Assembly: GCA_027314915.1 (NCBI GenBank)
Contig: DAHUZZ010000002.1
Coordinates: 1-64,000 of the forward strand
Length of the DNA: 64,000 nt
Source of the DNA: Thermoplasmata archaeon
GTDB lineage: Archaea; Thermoplasmatota; Thermoplasmata; Lutacidiplasmatales; UBA184
Reading direction: 5' to 3'
Shown here: in pieces, positions 46,276 to 54,969 of the stretch
Position numbering within the stretch: the first letter of the stretch is position 1
Layout: every line of letters starts with the position of its first letter
Notes under the pieces: model-generated
Database searches by the model: none
What the model saw: only the letters and a program-made list of their open reading frames with translations
Told to the model about the DNA's origin: nothing
Position numbers and translations under genes: made by a program

Positions 46276-46965
46276 CTAGTCCGGGCCGCGGCCCCGCCGA
46301 TCGGAACGGTACCGGCCGCCCCGACGGGCCTCGTACCGCGGGGGACCCCGGCGTCCGCCCTGGGGCCGGTATCCCGATCGCCCCCCGCCGTACTCTCCGC
46401 GCTCGCCCCGGTCGCGCCGGGGCGGCAGGACGAACTTGTTCCCGCAGGAGGCGCACTCGCCCTGCACCATCCCGTCCGAGAGGGTCGTGAACGAGAGGGG
46501 TCCTCCGCATTCCCGGCACGGGCGGGTCCGCGCGGGTCCCCCGGGACCGTCCCGGGACTCGCGCTCCTCGCGCCGCGGACCGGGCCGCTCGGCGCGTTCG
46601 CGGTCGGAGCCCGGCCGCTCGGCGCGCTCGCGGTCGGAGCCCGGCCGCTCGAGCACGAACCGCTGGACCGAATTGCAGGAGGGGCACACCGCCTCGATCG
46701 AGTCCCCCGCCCCCAGGCTCAGCTCGAGGTCCGCCCCGCAGTTCTTGCACGGCAGACCGACCTCCTCCTCCGCGTCCTCCGCGTCCTCCGCCCCCGCCCC
46801 TTCCGGGGCCGCCGCTGGGGGGGCGCCGGCGGGGACCGGGATCACCTCCTCGGTCCTCAGGAAGGTGAAATCCTGTCCGCAATGGCCACAATGGCCATTC
46901 TTCAACGTCGCCGGGCGGGTCGCATACTCGATCTCCGAACCACAGTCAGGGCACGATTCGCTCAC
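46276..46965 (-). CDS. Multi-zinc-ribbon protein with disordered, repeat-containing linkers
   Basis: A 229-residue protein with three four-Cys ribbons: C5/C8 with C26/C29, C73/C76 with C94/C97, and C150/C153 with C171/C174. They are joined by acidic (AEDAEDAEEE) and Arg/Gly-rich linkers; residues 107-127 contain a duplicated ERPGSDRERA unit, and the C-terminus is an RGG/RR-rich tail. This is unlike a simple ribbon protein and more like a nucleic-acid- or protein-binding scaffold. The GTG start at 46965 is about 30 nt from TATA-like CTAAAGTA (minus, around 46995). No close partner is adjacent. Confidence 0.8.
   Translation of the reverse strand: MSESCPDCGSEIEYATRPATLKNGHCGHCGQDFTFLRTEEVIPVPAGAPPAAAPEGAGAEDAEDAEEEVGLPCKNCGADLELSLGAGDSIEAVCPSCNSVQRFVLERPGSDRERAERPGSDRERAERPGPRREERESRDGPGGPARTRPCRECGGPLSFTTLSDGMVQGECASCGNKFVLPPRRDRGERGEYGGGRSGYRPQGGRRGPPRYEARRGGRYRSDRRGRGPD
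46591..46650. repeat. Tandem 30-bp repeat inside the zinc-ribbon gene
   Basis: Two copies of a 30-bp unit (46591-46620 and 46621-46650) differ at one base. They encode two copies of a 10-residue ERPGSDRERA-type unit in frame, in a linker between ribbons. The near identity suggests a recent duplication. Confidence 0.85.
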
Positions 46966-47285
46966 GTAGCACCGGCCGAACAGGCCGGCGGGCCTACTTT
47001 AGCTGCGGCATGCCCCCCGGGCGCGCTCGCGCGGGGCCGCCCCGGCACGACGGAGGCCGCCGATGAGCTTAGGAACCGGGTCCCGCTGGGGGACCGGGAT
47101 CCGGGATGCCGGCGCAGCGAAGGTCGAGGTCGAAGCGGTCACCGGCGCGGAGATCCCCGGCCGCGCGGAGGCCCGTCCGGAGGTCGAGGAGCTCCCCCTC
47201 CCGTCGAGCCGCGGCCCCGCGACCGCCCGGCACCCGGCCGCGTCCGGGGACCCGACGCCGCACGGAGCCCGCCCCCCGGGGACGC
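46966..47285. other. 320-bp stretch without a supportable gene
   Basis: The region holds the promoter of the zinc-ribbon gene (near 46995, minus) and GC-rich DNA. A plus-strand frame from the ATG at 47063 (MSLGTGSRWGTGIRDAG) and minus-strand frames over the same DNA are open, but none shows a recognisable domain. The DNA may contain a very small gene or a 5' extension of the 47286 gene; I cannot decide. Confidence 0.4.
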
Positions 47286-47753
47286 GTGGCGAGCGCCCGG
47301 TCCCGTGCCGCGGTCGACCTGCTGGAGGACCTCGCGGCCGAGTTCGAGGAGGCCGGTGAGCACGTCGCGGGCCAGCCCGAGTTCGGGGAGCTGCACCTTG
47401 CACCCGTCCGACTCCTGGGGCTCGAGCAGCTGATCCCCGGCGCGGTCGGCTGGGGCCGGGAGCTCACCCACCGTCGGGACCCGCTCCGCCCGGGGCCATC
47501 GGACGGCGGCGCGCAGCGCGCCGGGTGGGTCTACCTCATCGTGCGCCCCGCTCCGCCGTCGAACCGCGGCCGGGCCGAGCCGGGCTCGCCGCTGCGCGGG
47601 ATCCGGTGGGAGGAACTCGCCTTCGCCGCCGAGTGCAAGGGGATCCCGAACGCGATCGTGGCCGCCACGTCGGAGGACGCGGAGGCGACGCCCGTCGTCC
47701 GAAAGTTCGCGGAAGGGCTCCTGGGCGAGCTCGAGACCGAGAGCGCACCGTAG
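47286..47753 (+). CDS. Unknown soluble protein
   Basis: A 155-residue protein with a helical start (AVDLLEDLAAEFEEAGEHVAG) and a likely folded C-terminal half (GWVYLIVRPAPP, GIRWEELAFAAECKGIPNAIVAATSEDAEATPVVRKFAEGLLGEL). I do not recognise a family. The GTG at 47286 is chosen since upstream codons encode only Arg/Pro-rich sequence. There is no membrane segment and one Cys. Its neighbours are zinc-binding proteins on the other strand, which gives no functional hint. Confidence 0.6.
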   Translation: MASARSRAAVDLLEDLAAEFEEAGEHVAGQPEFGELHLAPVRLLGLEQLIPGAVGWGRELTHRRDPLRPGPSDGGAQRAGWVYLIVRPAPPSNRGRAEPGSPLRGIRWEELAFAAECKGIPNAIVAATSEDAEATPVVRKFAEGLLGELETESAP

Positions 47754-47760
47754 GGCCGGG

Positions 47761-47952
47761 CTAGTTGGCCCGGGCCCGCGCGAGCCGGCTCCACGCGAGC
47801 CGACCGGGCCGTAGCGTCTCGTGGCGCCGGCACTGCCGACAGAAGATCACCTGCTCGCCGCCCTGCCCGGAGAGCTCGGGCGTGGCGAGATGCTCCTCCG
47901 GCGCGTGTCGACACGAGCGTTCGGCGCACGGAAGGTTCCAGCTGCGATCCAT
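47761..47952 (-). CDS. Very small Cys-containing (zinc-binding-like) protein
   Basis: A 63-residue protein with C9/C14 (LPCAERSCRH) and C38/C41 (IFCRQCRRH) plus several His. This could bind one metal, with an overall basic, DNA- or RNA-binding character at the C-terminus. The ATG at 47952 is 38 nt downstream of TATA-like GGTTTAAG (minus, about 47992-47985). It ends 7 nt after the convergent gene's stop. Function unknown. Confidence 0.65.
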   Translation of the reverse strand: MDRSWNLPCAERSCRHAPEEHLATPELSGQGGEQVIFCRQCRRHETLRPGRLAWSRLARARAN

Positions 47953-48117
47953 CGACGCGTCTCCGGGGAGGAATAGAACACGCGCGTCCTGGTTCTTAAA
48001 CCCCGTCTATGCGCATGGATACATGGCTCTACCGCCCGGGCGGCCCGGCGCTCCCGCGGGTCATCGCGTCGGCGGGCGCGCTCCGAACTCCTTATGCTCG
48101 GCCGGGATGGCCGCGCC

Positions 48118-48789
48118 ATGGACGCGCTCCCGGAGCTGTTCGGCTACGACCTGAGCCACTACGTGGTCGCCGCGGAACGGATCCTCGCCTACAAGCGGAT
48201 CCCGCACCGCCGGGTGCCGGTCTCCTACTACGACAAGCGGGAGCTCCTGCGGAGGACCGGGCAGGACTACGTCCCGGCCCTCGTCTGGGACGGCCGGGTC
48301 GTTCCCTGGAAGGAGATCCCCGAGTTCCTCGAGGCCCGGCAGCCCGACCCGACGATCTTCCCTCCGGGGCTCGGCCCGGCGGCCCGGGTGATCGAGAACT
48401 GGGGCCACCAGGTGGTCGAGGAGCGGGTCTGGCGGTTCGTGGTCCCGGAGGCGGTCCGGACCTTTTCTGACGAGGTCGAGCGATGGGTGTTCGAGGAGCT
48501 GCAGCGACGCGCCCGGGGCCCGCTCGAGCTGCTCGCGGCGCGCCGGGAGGAGTTCCGTGCGGAGATGAACGAGCACCTCCGCCTCATCGAAGGGCTGCTC
48601 GACGGCCGGGAGTACCTCCTCGGCCCGGCGAGCCTCGCGGACTTCGGGGTCTTCGGGAGCCTCTCGCCGCTCCGGTACGTGGGGGAGGAGATCCCCCGGG
48701 AGTTCCCCCGGCTCGGCGCGTGGTACGATCGCATCGCCCGGATCCCCTCGACGGCACGGGAGCCTCCGGCGCCGCGCGGCCCGGCGTAG
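48118..48789 (+). CDS. Glutathione S-transferase-like protein
   Basis: A 223-residue protein with an N-terminal thioredoxin-like domain (ELFGYDLSHYVVAAERILAYKRIPHRRVPV, YVPALVWDGRVVPWKEIPEFLEAR) and a C-terminal helical domain (EEFRAEMNEHLRLIEGLLDGREYLLG, SLADFGVFGSLS). The cis-Pro motif VPAL and the N-capping DFGVF element are GST features. No clear catalytic Cys or Ser at the N-terminus is seen (YDLSHY could supply Ser or Tyr). Since archaea normally lack glutathione, the thiol cofactor is uncertain. The ATG at 48118 is about 25 nt from TATA-like CCTTATGC, implying a leaderless mRNA. Confidence 0.82.
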   Translation: MDALPELFGYDLSHYVVAAERILAYKRIPHRRVPVSYYDKRELLRRTGQDYVPALVWDGRVVPWKEIPEFLEARQPDPTIFPPGLGPAARVIENWGHQVVEERVWRFVVPEAVRTFSDEVERWVFEELQRRARGPLELLAARREEFRAEMNEHLRLIEGLLDGREYLLGPASLADFGVFGSLSPLRYVGEEIPREFPRLGAWYDRIARIPSTAREPPAPRGPA

Positions 48790-48793
48790 CGCG

Positions 48794-50413
48794 TCAGGAC
48801 GGCATCTCGGCGAAGAGCCGATCCACCCCGCGGCGCGCCGACCAGAACCCGAGCCCGATCACCACGGTCGCGAGGAGCGCGCCGAAGAGGAGGAAGTCGA
48901 GCCCGATCGCCCCCAGGGCAGGGTCCCCGATCGCGAAGGCGAGCGGGCCGACCGTGAGCAGGAGCACGAACATCCCGCCCAGGCTCGCCGCGAGCATCGC
49001 GGTCGGCCGGAGGTACTGCGGCCGGGGGCGTTCCTGGAAGTCGGAGTACCGCGCGGCGAAGGCGAGGCCGAGGAAGGTCGACTCCGCGACCGCGGCGAGG
49101 GCGCTCGCCCCGGTGCCGATCGTCGTCGGGAGATCGAGCCCCATGCGCAGCGAGACGGCACCGGTGAGGACGACGGCGAACGTCCCGGCCAGGAGCAGGA
49201 CCAGGCCGGCCTTGGCCCGGAAGACGCTGCGCGGCGGTACCGGGTTCGCGTAGAGGTTGAGCACGCCGCGGCGCTCCTGGCCGAGGCTCGTCGTGCTCAG
49301 GAAGAGCGCGAAGAGCCCCGCGACCATCCCGCCCCAGAGCACCGCCCCCGGGACGCTGGAGGGGCCGGCCCCCGGGTCCAGGCCCAGGAGCCCGACCGCG
49401 CCGAGGACGAGCGGGAGCAGCAGGAACGGGGTCATCTCGCGGCGGCGGAGGAGCCCCTGGAGGTCCTTGCCGACCAGGGAGGCCTCGAGCGGCCCGAAGC
49501 CGAACCGGCGCAGCCAGGGGTGCGAGGCGCCGTACTCGTGGGGCGAGAGCTTGAGCTCGGGGGCCACGGGGTTCCAGTACCGCGCCCTGAGCCGGACCGC
49601 GGCGGCGAGCAGCAGCGCCGAGAGCGCCACCGTCGCGGCCGCGAAGACCGCGCCGCTCAGGAGGTCGCCGCGACCGGCCGCCTCCACGCTGTGGGTCCCC
49701 CAGAGGATCGGGATCACGGCGGTCCACGTCCCGTTCAGCCCGGAGGTCCCGACCACGTCGTACAGGAGCACGGGATTGAAGGCGAACTGGAGCGCGAGGA
49801 GCATCACGAGCACCCCGACGATCCGGAGCGCGAGGGAGACCCGGGCCGCCCGGCCGGCGACGACGGCGCTCACCCGCTGGGTGACCGCCCGGATCATCTC
49901 GATGAGGAATCCGCCCTCGAGGAGGCCGAGGACCCCGAGACCGGCCGCGAGGAGGTAGGTGAGGTACTCGCCGGTCGCGACGGCGATCGCCGCGCCCGCC
50001 CCCAGGGCGAGGGCGAGGGAGAGGGAGTAGGAGAAGGCGATGGCGAAGGTCGAGGCGAGGACGTACTCGATGGGACGGAGCGGGAGCCAGTTGACCGCAT
50101 CGCTGCTCGCGAACCGTGCCGTGGTCGTGAGCTCGAACATCACGCCGGCGACGAGCACGAGCCCCACGGCGATCGCCGGGATCAGCGGGAGGACGAGGCC
50201 GGCCGCGAGGGCTCCGAACCCCGGCTGGATCGAGGCGAGGCCGTCGACCACCCAGAGGGTGAACCCGAAGGCGGCCAGGGCGGCCACGACGTCGAGGACG
50301 AGGAGCGCGACGCCCCGGCCGAGGAAGCTGTGCGGGTTGCTGCTCGCGCGCCCGCTCCGGAGCTGGGAGGCCACCAGCACCTCGGCCATGCGGCGGATCC
50401 GGTGGAGGTCCAT
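48794..50413 (-). CDS. Large ABC-transporter permease-like membrane protein
   Basis: A 539-residue membrane protein with about 12 hydrophobic segments. Repeated elements such as LALRIVGVLVMLLALQFAFNPVLLYD and a central cytosolic loop (RARYWNPVAPELKLSPHEYG, then GPLEASLVGKDLQGLLRRREM) resemble large archaeal ABC-2-like permeases. It starts 12 nt after the ATP-binding gene at 50426-51289, so the pair forms an exporter. Substrate unknown. No signal peptide. Confidence 0.8.
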   Translation of the reverse strand: MDLHRIRRMAEVLVASQLRSGRASSNPHSFLGRGVALLVLDVVAALAAFGFTLWVVDGLASIQPGFGALAAGLVLPLIPAIAVGLVLVAGVMFELTTTARFASSDAVNWLPLRPIEYVLASTFAIAFSYSLSLALALGAGAAIAVATGEYLTYLLAAGLGVLGLLEGGFLIEMIRAVTQRVSAVVAGRAARVSLALRIVGVLVMLLALQFAFNPVLLYDVVGTSGLNGTWTAVIPILWGTHSVEAAGRGDLLSGAVFAAATVALSALLLAAAVRLRARYWNPVAPELKLSPHEYGASHPWLRRFGFGPLEASLVGKDLQGLLRRREMTPFLLLPLVLGAVGLLGLDPGAGPSSVPGAVLWGGMVAGLFALFLSTTSLGQERRGVLNLYANPVPPRSVFRAKAGLVLLLAGTFAVVLTGAVSLRMGLDLPTTIGTGASALAAVAESTFLGLAFAARYSDFQERPRPQYLRPTAMLAASLGGMFVLLLTVGPLAFAIGDPALGAIGLDFLLFGALLATVVIGLGFWSARRGVDRLFAEMPS

Positions 50414-50425
50414 GGTACTGCGAGG

Positions 50426-51289
50426 TTAGGGGGAGAGCCCCCGGACCACCTCGGGGAGATCGCCGGTACCCGTGAGCGTGAGGAAGAGCTCCTCGAGGCC
50501 GACGGCCGCCGTCCCGCCCCGGGCCCGGAGCGCGGCCATGGTGTCCTCGGCGCGGACCTGCCCGCGGTCCAGGATCACGATCCGGTCGCAGATCGCGTCC
50601 GCGATCTCGAGCACGTGGGTGCTGAAGAGGACCCCCACGCCCTCGCCGGTGAGCCGGCGGAGGAGGTCCTTCACGATGCGCGCGGAGCGGGGGTCGAAGC
50701 CGTTCAGCGCCTCGTCGAGGATCAGGAGCCGTGGACGGTGGATGAGCGCGGCCGTCAGGGCGACCTTCTGCTTCATCCCGTGCGAATAGCCGCTGATGAG
50801 GGCGTCCTCGTGCCCCACGAGCTCGAGCGCGTGGAGGAACGGTTCGATCCGGGCCCTCCGCACCCCGGGCTCCATCCCGTAGAGGTCGGCGATGAAATCG
50901 AGATACTCGGCCCCCGTGAGGAACTCGTAGAGGGCCGGGGTCTCCGGCACGAACCCCACCTCCCGCCGGATCTCGACCGCCTGGTCCCGCACCTCCCGGC
51001 CGAACACCCGGATCGACCCGGCCTCGGGCCGAAGGATGCCGAGGATCGCCTTCATCATCGTCGACTTGCCCGCGCCGTTCGGGCCGAGCAACCCGACGAT
51101 CTGGCCGGCGGGGACCCGGAAGCTGACGTCGGAGAGCGCCCGCACCGGCCCGAAGAGCTTGGTGACGTGCTCGACCTCGAGGGCGACCGTCCCGGGGACG
51201 GACGGCCCGGGGGGTACCCCCGAGGAGGGGAGGGGCAGCGGCGTCGGCCGCAGCGGCTCCCCGGAAGGATAGGAAGCGAGCGGTTCCAT
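50426..51289 (-). CDS. ABC-2 type ATP-binding protein (second system)
   Basis: A 287-residue ABC ATPase: Walker A LLGPNGAGKSTMM, Q-loop-equivalent VGFVPETPALYEFLTG, signature GYSHGMKQKVALTAAL (a variant of LSGGQ), Walker B LLILDEALNGFDP and H-loop FSTHVLEIAD. The first about 35 residues are a Pro-rich extension not found in most members. The ATG at 51289 is about 24 nt from TATA-like GCTATCTT (minus), consistent with leaderless initiation. It drives the permease encoded 12 nt downstream. Confidence 0.93.
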   Translation of the reverse strand: MEPLASYPSGEPLRPTPLPLPSSGVPPGPSVPGTVALEVEHVTKLFGPVRALSDVSFRVPAGQIVGLLGPNGAGKSTMMKAILGILRPEAGSIRVFGREVRDQAVEIRREVGFVPETPALYEFLTGAEYLDFIADLYGMEPGVRRARIEPFLHALELVGHEDALISGYSHGMKQKVALTAALIHRPRLLILDEALNGFDPRSARIVKDLLRRLTGEGVGVLFSTHVLEIADAICDRIVILDRGQVRAEDTMAALRARGGTAAVGLEELFLTLTGTGDLPEVVRGLSP

Positions 51290-51357
51290 GGGGACTACCC
51301 GGGAAGATAGCGGCCGTCCCTCATCTGCTCTCCGCACCGGGCGACCGACGGGCGCGG

Positions 51358-51365
51358 GGTTAAGC
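51358..51365 (+). promoter_or_regulatory. TATA-like element of the second MFS gene
   Basis: GGTTAAGC lies about 27 nt upstream of the GTG at 51389. It also lies in the divergent gap shared with the ABC operon. Confidence 0.45.
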
Positions 51366-51388
51366 GGCGACGCCGTCGTGGTCGCCCC

Positions 51389-52681
51389 GTGACCCCCGCG
51401 GAGGCTCCCCCGCGTCCCCCGGGGCCCGACCCGCCGCCCGCGGGGCCTCCCGCGGGCGCGCGCTCGGCGTTCCGGGGAACGGCGGGGCGCGCCACCCTGG
51501 CGCTCATCGCGCTCCGGGTCCTGTACGCGTTCAACTGGTTCGACGTCGGGCCCGGGCTGCCGGCGATCGGCGTCGAGTTCGGGATCGGGAGCGTCGGCTG
51601 GGGGCTCCTGCTCGCCGCCTTCTTCGCCGGGGCCGGCGCGTTGCAGATCCCCGCCGGGCTCCTCGCGCGTCGTTGGGGGACCCGGAGCGTCGCGCTCGGG
51701 GGGGCCGTGGTGCTCGGGGGAGCCGTCCTCGCGTCGAGCCTCGCGCCCTCCTTCCTCGCGCTCGTGGCCCTGCGCGCCGTCGCCGGCGCGGGCGCCGGCC
51801 TGTTCTTCTCCCCCGCCATCGCGCTCGTCACGACGCTCCACGCCGAAGGGCGGCGCGGCGTGCCCGTCGGGGTGTTCAGCTCGGCCTACACTGTCGGCGC
51901 GGGGCTCGGGCTCTTCGCGGGGGCGCTGCTCCTGGGGCCGCTCGGCTGGCGCGGACTGCTCGCGCTCGGCGGCATCCTGACGCTGGGCCTCGTTCCGGTG
52001 GCCCTCTGGTTCGTACCGCGCTGGGCCGGCGCGCCGCCCCCCGCCGGTGCCCGGCCGGCGCCGGGGATCCCCCGGGCGCTCACCTCGCGGAGCCTGTGGG
52101 TGCTCGGCCTCTCGTTCATCGGGCTCGAGGGCGCCTCGCTCTCGGCGGGGCAGTACTTCGTTCCGTACGCCGAGGCGGCCCGGGCCTGGAGCCCCGCGCT
52201 GGCCGGCGGGATCGCGGCGCTCTTCGTCTTCCCGAGCTTCTTCGGCGGGCCGATCGGCGGGGGGCTGACCGAGCGCTTCGCGAACCGGCGGACCCAGCTC
52301 GCGGTCTTCACCGCGGTCCCCGCGGCGCTCCTGCTCGCGATCCCCTTCGTCGGGCTGGGCGCGATCGCCGCCATCGGGAGCCTCTTCGCCTTCGCCTTCG
52401 GCATGGTCTACGCGATCATGTATGTCCTGCCGCCCTACCTGCCCGGGTTCCGCCGGGATGAGCTGTCGCTCGCGATCGGCATGTTCAACGGGATCCAGCT
52501 CGCGGGGGGCGCGCTGGTGGCGTCGATCGCCGGCTGGGCGGTCGACGTGTACGGGTACAGCTCGCTCTGGTGGGTCCTCGGGGGCGGGGCGATCGCCACC
52601 CTCGTGCTGCTGCCGCTCTTCCCCGTGACGGGCCGCACGGTCCCGCCCTCCCCCGACAGGGCCTCGGCGGGCCCGGCGTAG
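51389..52681 (+). CDS. MFS-type transporter
   Basis: A 430-residue protein with a Pro-rich 30-residue N-terminus and about 12 membrane helices. Typical MFS elements are GLLARRWGTRSVALGGAVVL (loop 2-3), VALRAVAGAGAGLFFSPAIALVTT (helix 4-5) and GLTERFANRRTQLAVF (loop 8-9). It resembles the nitrate/nitrite or sugar-like cyanate/MFS branch, but no substrate-specific motif is decisive. The GTG start is supported by the TATA spacing. It is followed by a methyltransferase gene with its own promoter. Confidence 0.9.
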   Translation: MTPAEAPPRPPGPDPPPAGPPAGARSAFRGTAGRATLALIALRVLYAFNWFDVGPGLPAIGVEFGIGSVGWGLLLAAFFAGAGALQIPAGLLARRWGTRSVALGGAVVLGGAVLASSLAPSFLALVALRAVAGAGAGLFFSPAIALVTTLHAEGRRGVPVGVFSSAYTVGAGLGLFAGALLLGPLGWRGLLALGGILTLGLVPVALWFVPRWAGAPPPAGARPAPGIPRALTSRSLWVLGLSFIGLEGASLSAGQYFVPYAEAARAWSPALAGGIAALFVFPSFFGGPIGGGLTERFANRRTQLAVFTAVPAALLLAIPFVGLGAIAAIGSLFAFAFGMVYAIMYVLPPYLPGFRRDELSLAIGMFNGIQLAGGALVASIAGWAVDVYGYSSLWWVLGGGAIATLVLLPLFPVTGRTVPPSPDRASAGPA

Positions 52682-52688
52682 GGCGCGA

Positions 52689-52697
52689 CCTATACGC
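52689..52697 (+). promoter_or_regulatory. TATA box of the methyltransferase gene
   Basis: CCTATACGC is centred about 28 nt upstream of the ATG at 52721, just after the MFS stop. Confidence 0.55.
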
Positions 52698-52720
52698 CCC
52701 GCCGGGCTCCCCCGGAACGG

Positions 52721-53335
52721 ATGGAGGTCCTCCGCACCGTGCCCCCCGACCGCTCCTGCCGGGCCGGCACGCTCGACAACCCGCTGCGGCGCTGGCTCGC
52801 GCCAGCGGCCCGCGAGGTCGACCGGCTGGACCTCGCGCCCGGCCAGACGGTGGCGGATCTCGGGACCGGAGTGGGCTTCTACCTTCCCGAGATCGCGCGC
52901 CGCATCGCCCCCGGCGGGACGATCTACGCGGTCGACCCCGATCCGGAGAACCTCGAGGTGGCGAGGTCGCGGCCGGTGGCCGGCGTCCGGGCGGTCTTCC
53001 TCCGGGGCTCGGCGGCCCAGGCCCCCGAGATCCCGGACGGGTCCGTGGACCGGGTCCTGCTCTCGCTCGTCCTGTGCTGCATGTGGGACAAGGCCGGGGC
53101 GCTCGACACCGCCTGGAGGATCCTGCGGCCGGGGGGCCGCGCGCTCGTCACGTACCCCCGGGCGATGAAGATCGGCTCGCGGCGGCGCGCGCTCCGGGTC
53201 TCCGCGGAGCAGTGGGGCCTGCTCGTCCGACAGCACCCTTGGACCCAGCGGCCGGTCGATACCGGCCTCATCCTCCGCCGGAACCTGATCGAGCGCCCCC
53301 GGGCGGACGAGCCGGTCCCGGCACGCCAACCCTAA
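52721..53335 (+). CDS. Class I SAM-dependent methyltransferase
   Basis: A 204-residue protein with motif I TVADLGTGVGFYLPEIA, motif II IYAVDPDPENLEVA, SAAQAPEIPDGSVDRVLLSLVL (motif IV region) and AWRILRPGGRALVTYP (motif VI). This is the UbiE/methyltransf_11-25 type, acting on a small substrate. The first 40 residues contain Cys and Arg residues before the core. The substrate is not identifiable. It ends 25 nt before a PHP-domain gene. Confidence 0.9.
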   Translation: MEVLRTVPPDRSCRAGTLDNPLRRWLAPAAREVDRLDLAPGQTVADLGTGVGFYLPEIARRIAPGGTIYAVDPDPENLEVARSRPVAGVRAVFLRGSAAQAPEIPDGSVDRVLLSLVLCCMWDKAGALDTAWRILRPGGRALVTYPRAMKIGSRRRALRVSAEQWGLLVRQHPWTQRPVDTGLILRRNLIERPRADEPVPARQP

Positions 53336-53360
53336 AGCGGCCCTACCGGTCGGCGGGGAC

Positions 53361-54059
53361 GTGTCGGAGCCGGCCTCCGCCGACCGACCCCCGTACGCGC
53401 GGTACGACTTCCACAGCCATACCTACCTCACCGACGGGAACACCTCGGCGACGGCGATGTGGAGGTACGCCCTCCAGCTCCGGCACGAGGTGCTCGCCAT
53501 CACCGATCACCTCGGCACCGAGGACCCGGCACCGCTCCTCGCCCGGCTGAGGTCGGAAGCGCGGGCCTGGGAGGACTCGCCGCTGATCCCGCTCATCGGG
53601 GTGGAGGTGACGCATGTGCCCCCCCGCAAGGTGCCCGAGGCGGTCCGGGCGGCCCGCCGGGCCGGGGCGGAGGTGGTCATCGTCCACGGAGAGACCCTGG
53701 CGGAGCAGGTCCTGCCGGGGACCAACCGCGCGGCGCTCGAGCTCGGCGAGGTCGACATCCTCGCCCACCCGGGGCTCCTCACCCCGGAAGAGGCGGAGCT
53801 CGCCCGCGCCCACGGTACGATCCTCGAGCTGAGCGGCCAGCGGGCCCACGCGCTCGCGAACGGCCACATCGCCCGGCTCGCGCTCGCGGCCGGGGCCCCC
53901 CTCGCGGTCGACTCCGACGCCCACGCCCCGGAGCAACTGCTGCCGGCCGAGCTCGCGCGCAAGGTCGCCCTGGGCGCAGGTCTGCCCGAGGACCGGCTCC
54001 GCGCCGTGCTCGAGGACGCGCCCCGCGCGCTGCTGAAGCGCGTGCGACGGAACCCCTAG
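53361..54059 (+). CDS. PHP-domain phosphoesterase (histidinol-phosphatase-like)
   Basis: A 232-residue PHP protein with the metal-site motifs DFHSHTYLTDG, AITDHLG, GVEVTHV, VIVHGET, VDILAHPGLL and DSDAH. Their order and spacing match the PHP superfamily, whose three-metal site hydrolyses phosphoesters. The closest generic description is a histidinol-phosphatase or PolX-PHP-like enzyme, but no his gene is nearby. The GTG start is about 26 nt from TATA-like CCTAAAGC that overlaps the end of the preceding gene. Confidence 0.88.
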   Translation: MSEPASADRPPYARYDFHSHTYLTDGNTSATAMWRYALQLRHEVLAITDHLGTEDPAPLLARLRSEARAWEDSPLIPLIGVEVTHVPPRKVPEAVRAARRAGAEVVIVHGETLAEQVLPGTNRAALELGEVDILAHPGLLTPEEAELARAHGTILELSGQRAHALANGHIARLALAAGAPLAVDSDAHAPEQLLPAELARKVALGAGLPEDRLRAVLEDAPRALLKRVRRNP

Positions 54060-54077
54060 GCGGGCCCGTCGCGCGCG

Positions 54078-54914
54078 CTACGCGCGGTGGGCGACGATCG
54101 CGCGCCCGGAGTCCAGCCGGCCGGCGAGCCCATGGTCCACGAGGAGCTCCGACGCGACGAGGGCGACCGGCCCGAGGGCGACCGCCCAGATCCGGGGATC
54201 CGTCGGGTCCTCCACGACGAGCAGGAGGCTCACGGCCAGCGCCACCACCAGGAGCGACTCGATGACCCGGGGCAGCCGCGGCCCGTTCGCCATGGCCAGG
54301 AAGAGCCCGCTCGCGACGAACGCGACCGCCTCGAGGAGCCCGGCGTCGACGAGGGGGCTCACGGGGAGCGACCGGAGCGCGAACCCGTCGCCCCCGGCGA
54401 GCAGCCGCGTTCCGGCGAAGAGGAGGAGCAGGAGCGACCCCAGGGCGGCCGCCCGGCCGTTGGCGAGCGCCCGCACCCCGTCGGGGTCGTAGAGCACGGC
54501 GCCGCCCCGGCGGAGCGGGAACGGGTAGGCGACGAGCCCTGCGAGCGCGAAGAGCGCGAGAGCGAACTCGCCCGTAAGATGCGGCCCGGCGACGTGCGGG
54601 ACGAGCCGGACGACCGCCACGACGAGGATCTGCACCAGGAAGAGGAGGGCCACGATCCGGCGGCACGCGTGGTTGATCCGGGCCAGGTCCCGCCGCGTGA
54701 GGACGACGTAGAGCATCGTCGCGCCGCCCGCCATGAGGAGGGCGTCCGCGGCGAGCAGGAGCAGCTCGGCCCAGCCCCCCGACCCCGTGGAGACGACCAG
54801 GTAGGCGACCGTGGGCGTGACCGTCAGGAAGGCGAGCGCCACCACGACGAACGCCGATTGCTTGGCGTAGGCGTAGGCCACCTTGCTCGTGACATCGTTC
54901 ATCCCCACGGACAT
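54078..54914 (-). CDS. Polytopic membrane protein of unknown function
   Basis: A 278-residue protein with about eight hydrophobic segments (AFVVVALAFLTVTPTVAYLVV, ELLLLAADALLMAGGATMLYVVL, IVALLFLVQILVVAVVRLV and so on). No recognisable family. The ATG at 54914 is about 27 nt from TATA-like CTTAATCC (minus, 54948-54940), so the mRNA is probably leaderless. A short downstream neighbour at 54970 is transcribed in the same direction from upstream. Perhaps a sensor or transporter subunit; not determined. Confidence 0.72.
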   Translation of the reverse strand: MSVGMNDVTSKVAYAYAKQSAFVVVALAFLTVTPTVAYLVVSTGSGGWAELLLLAADALLMAGGATMLYVVLTRRDLARINHACRRIVALLFLVQILVVAVVRLVPHVAGPHLTGEFALALFALAGLVAYPFPLRRGGAVLYDPDGVRALANGRAAALGSLLLLLFAGTRLLAGGDGFALRSLPVSPLVDAGLLEAVAFVASGLFLAMANGPRLPRVIESLLVVALAVSLLLVVEDPTDPRIWAVALGPVALVASELLVDHGLAGRLDSGRAIVAHRA

Positions 54915-54969
54915 CGGCCCCGCCTCCGACCGGGCCCGGGATTAAGAACTGACGGCTGGCGACCGGGGG

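Noticed and set aside
47063-47359. Possible 98-codon gene beginning MSLGTGSRWG
   Set aside because: No recognisable fold, ends in Arg/Gly/Pro-rich sequence and overlaps the better frame at 47286.
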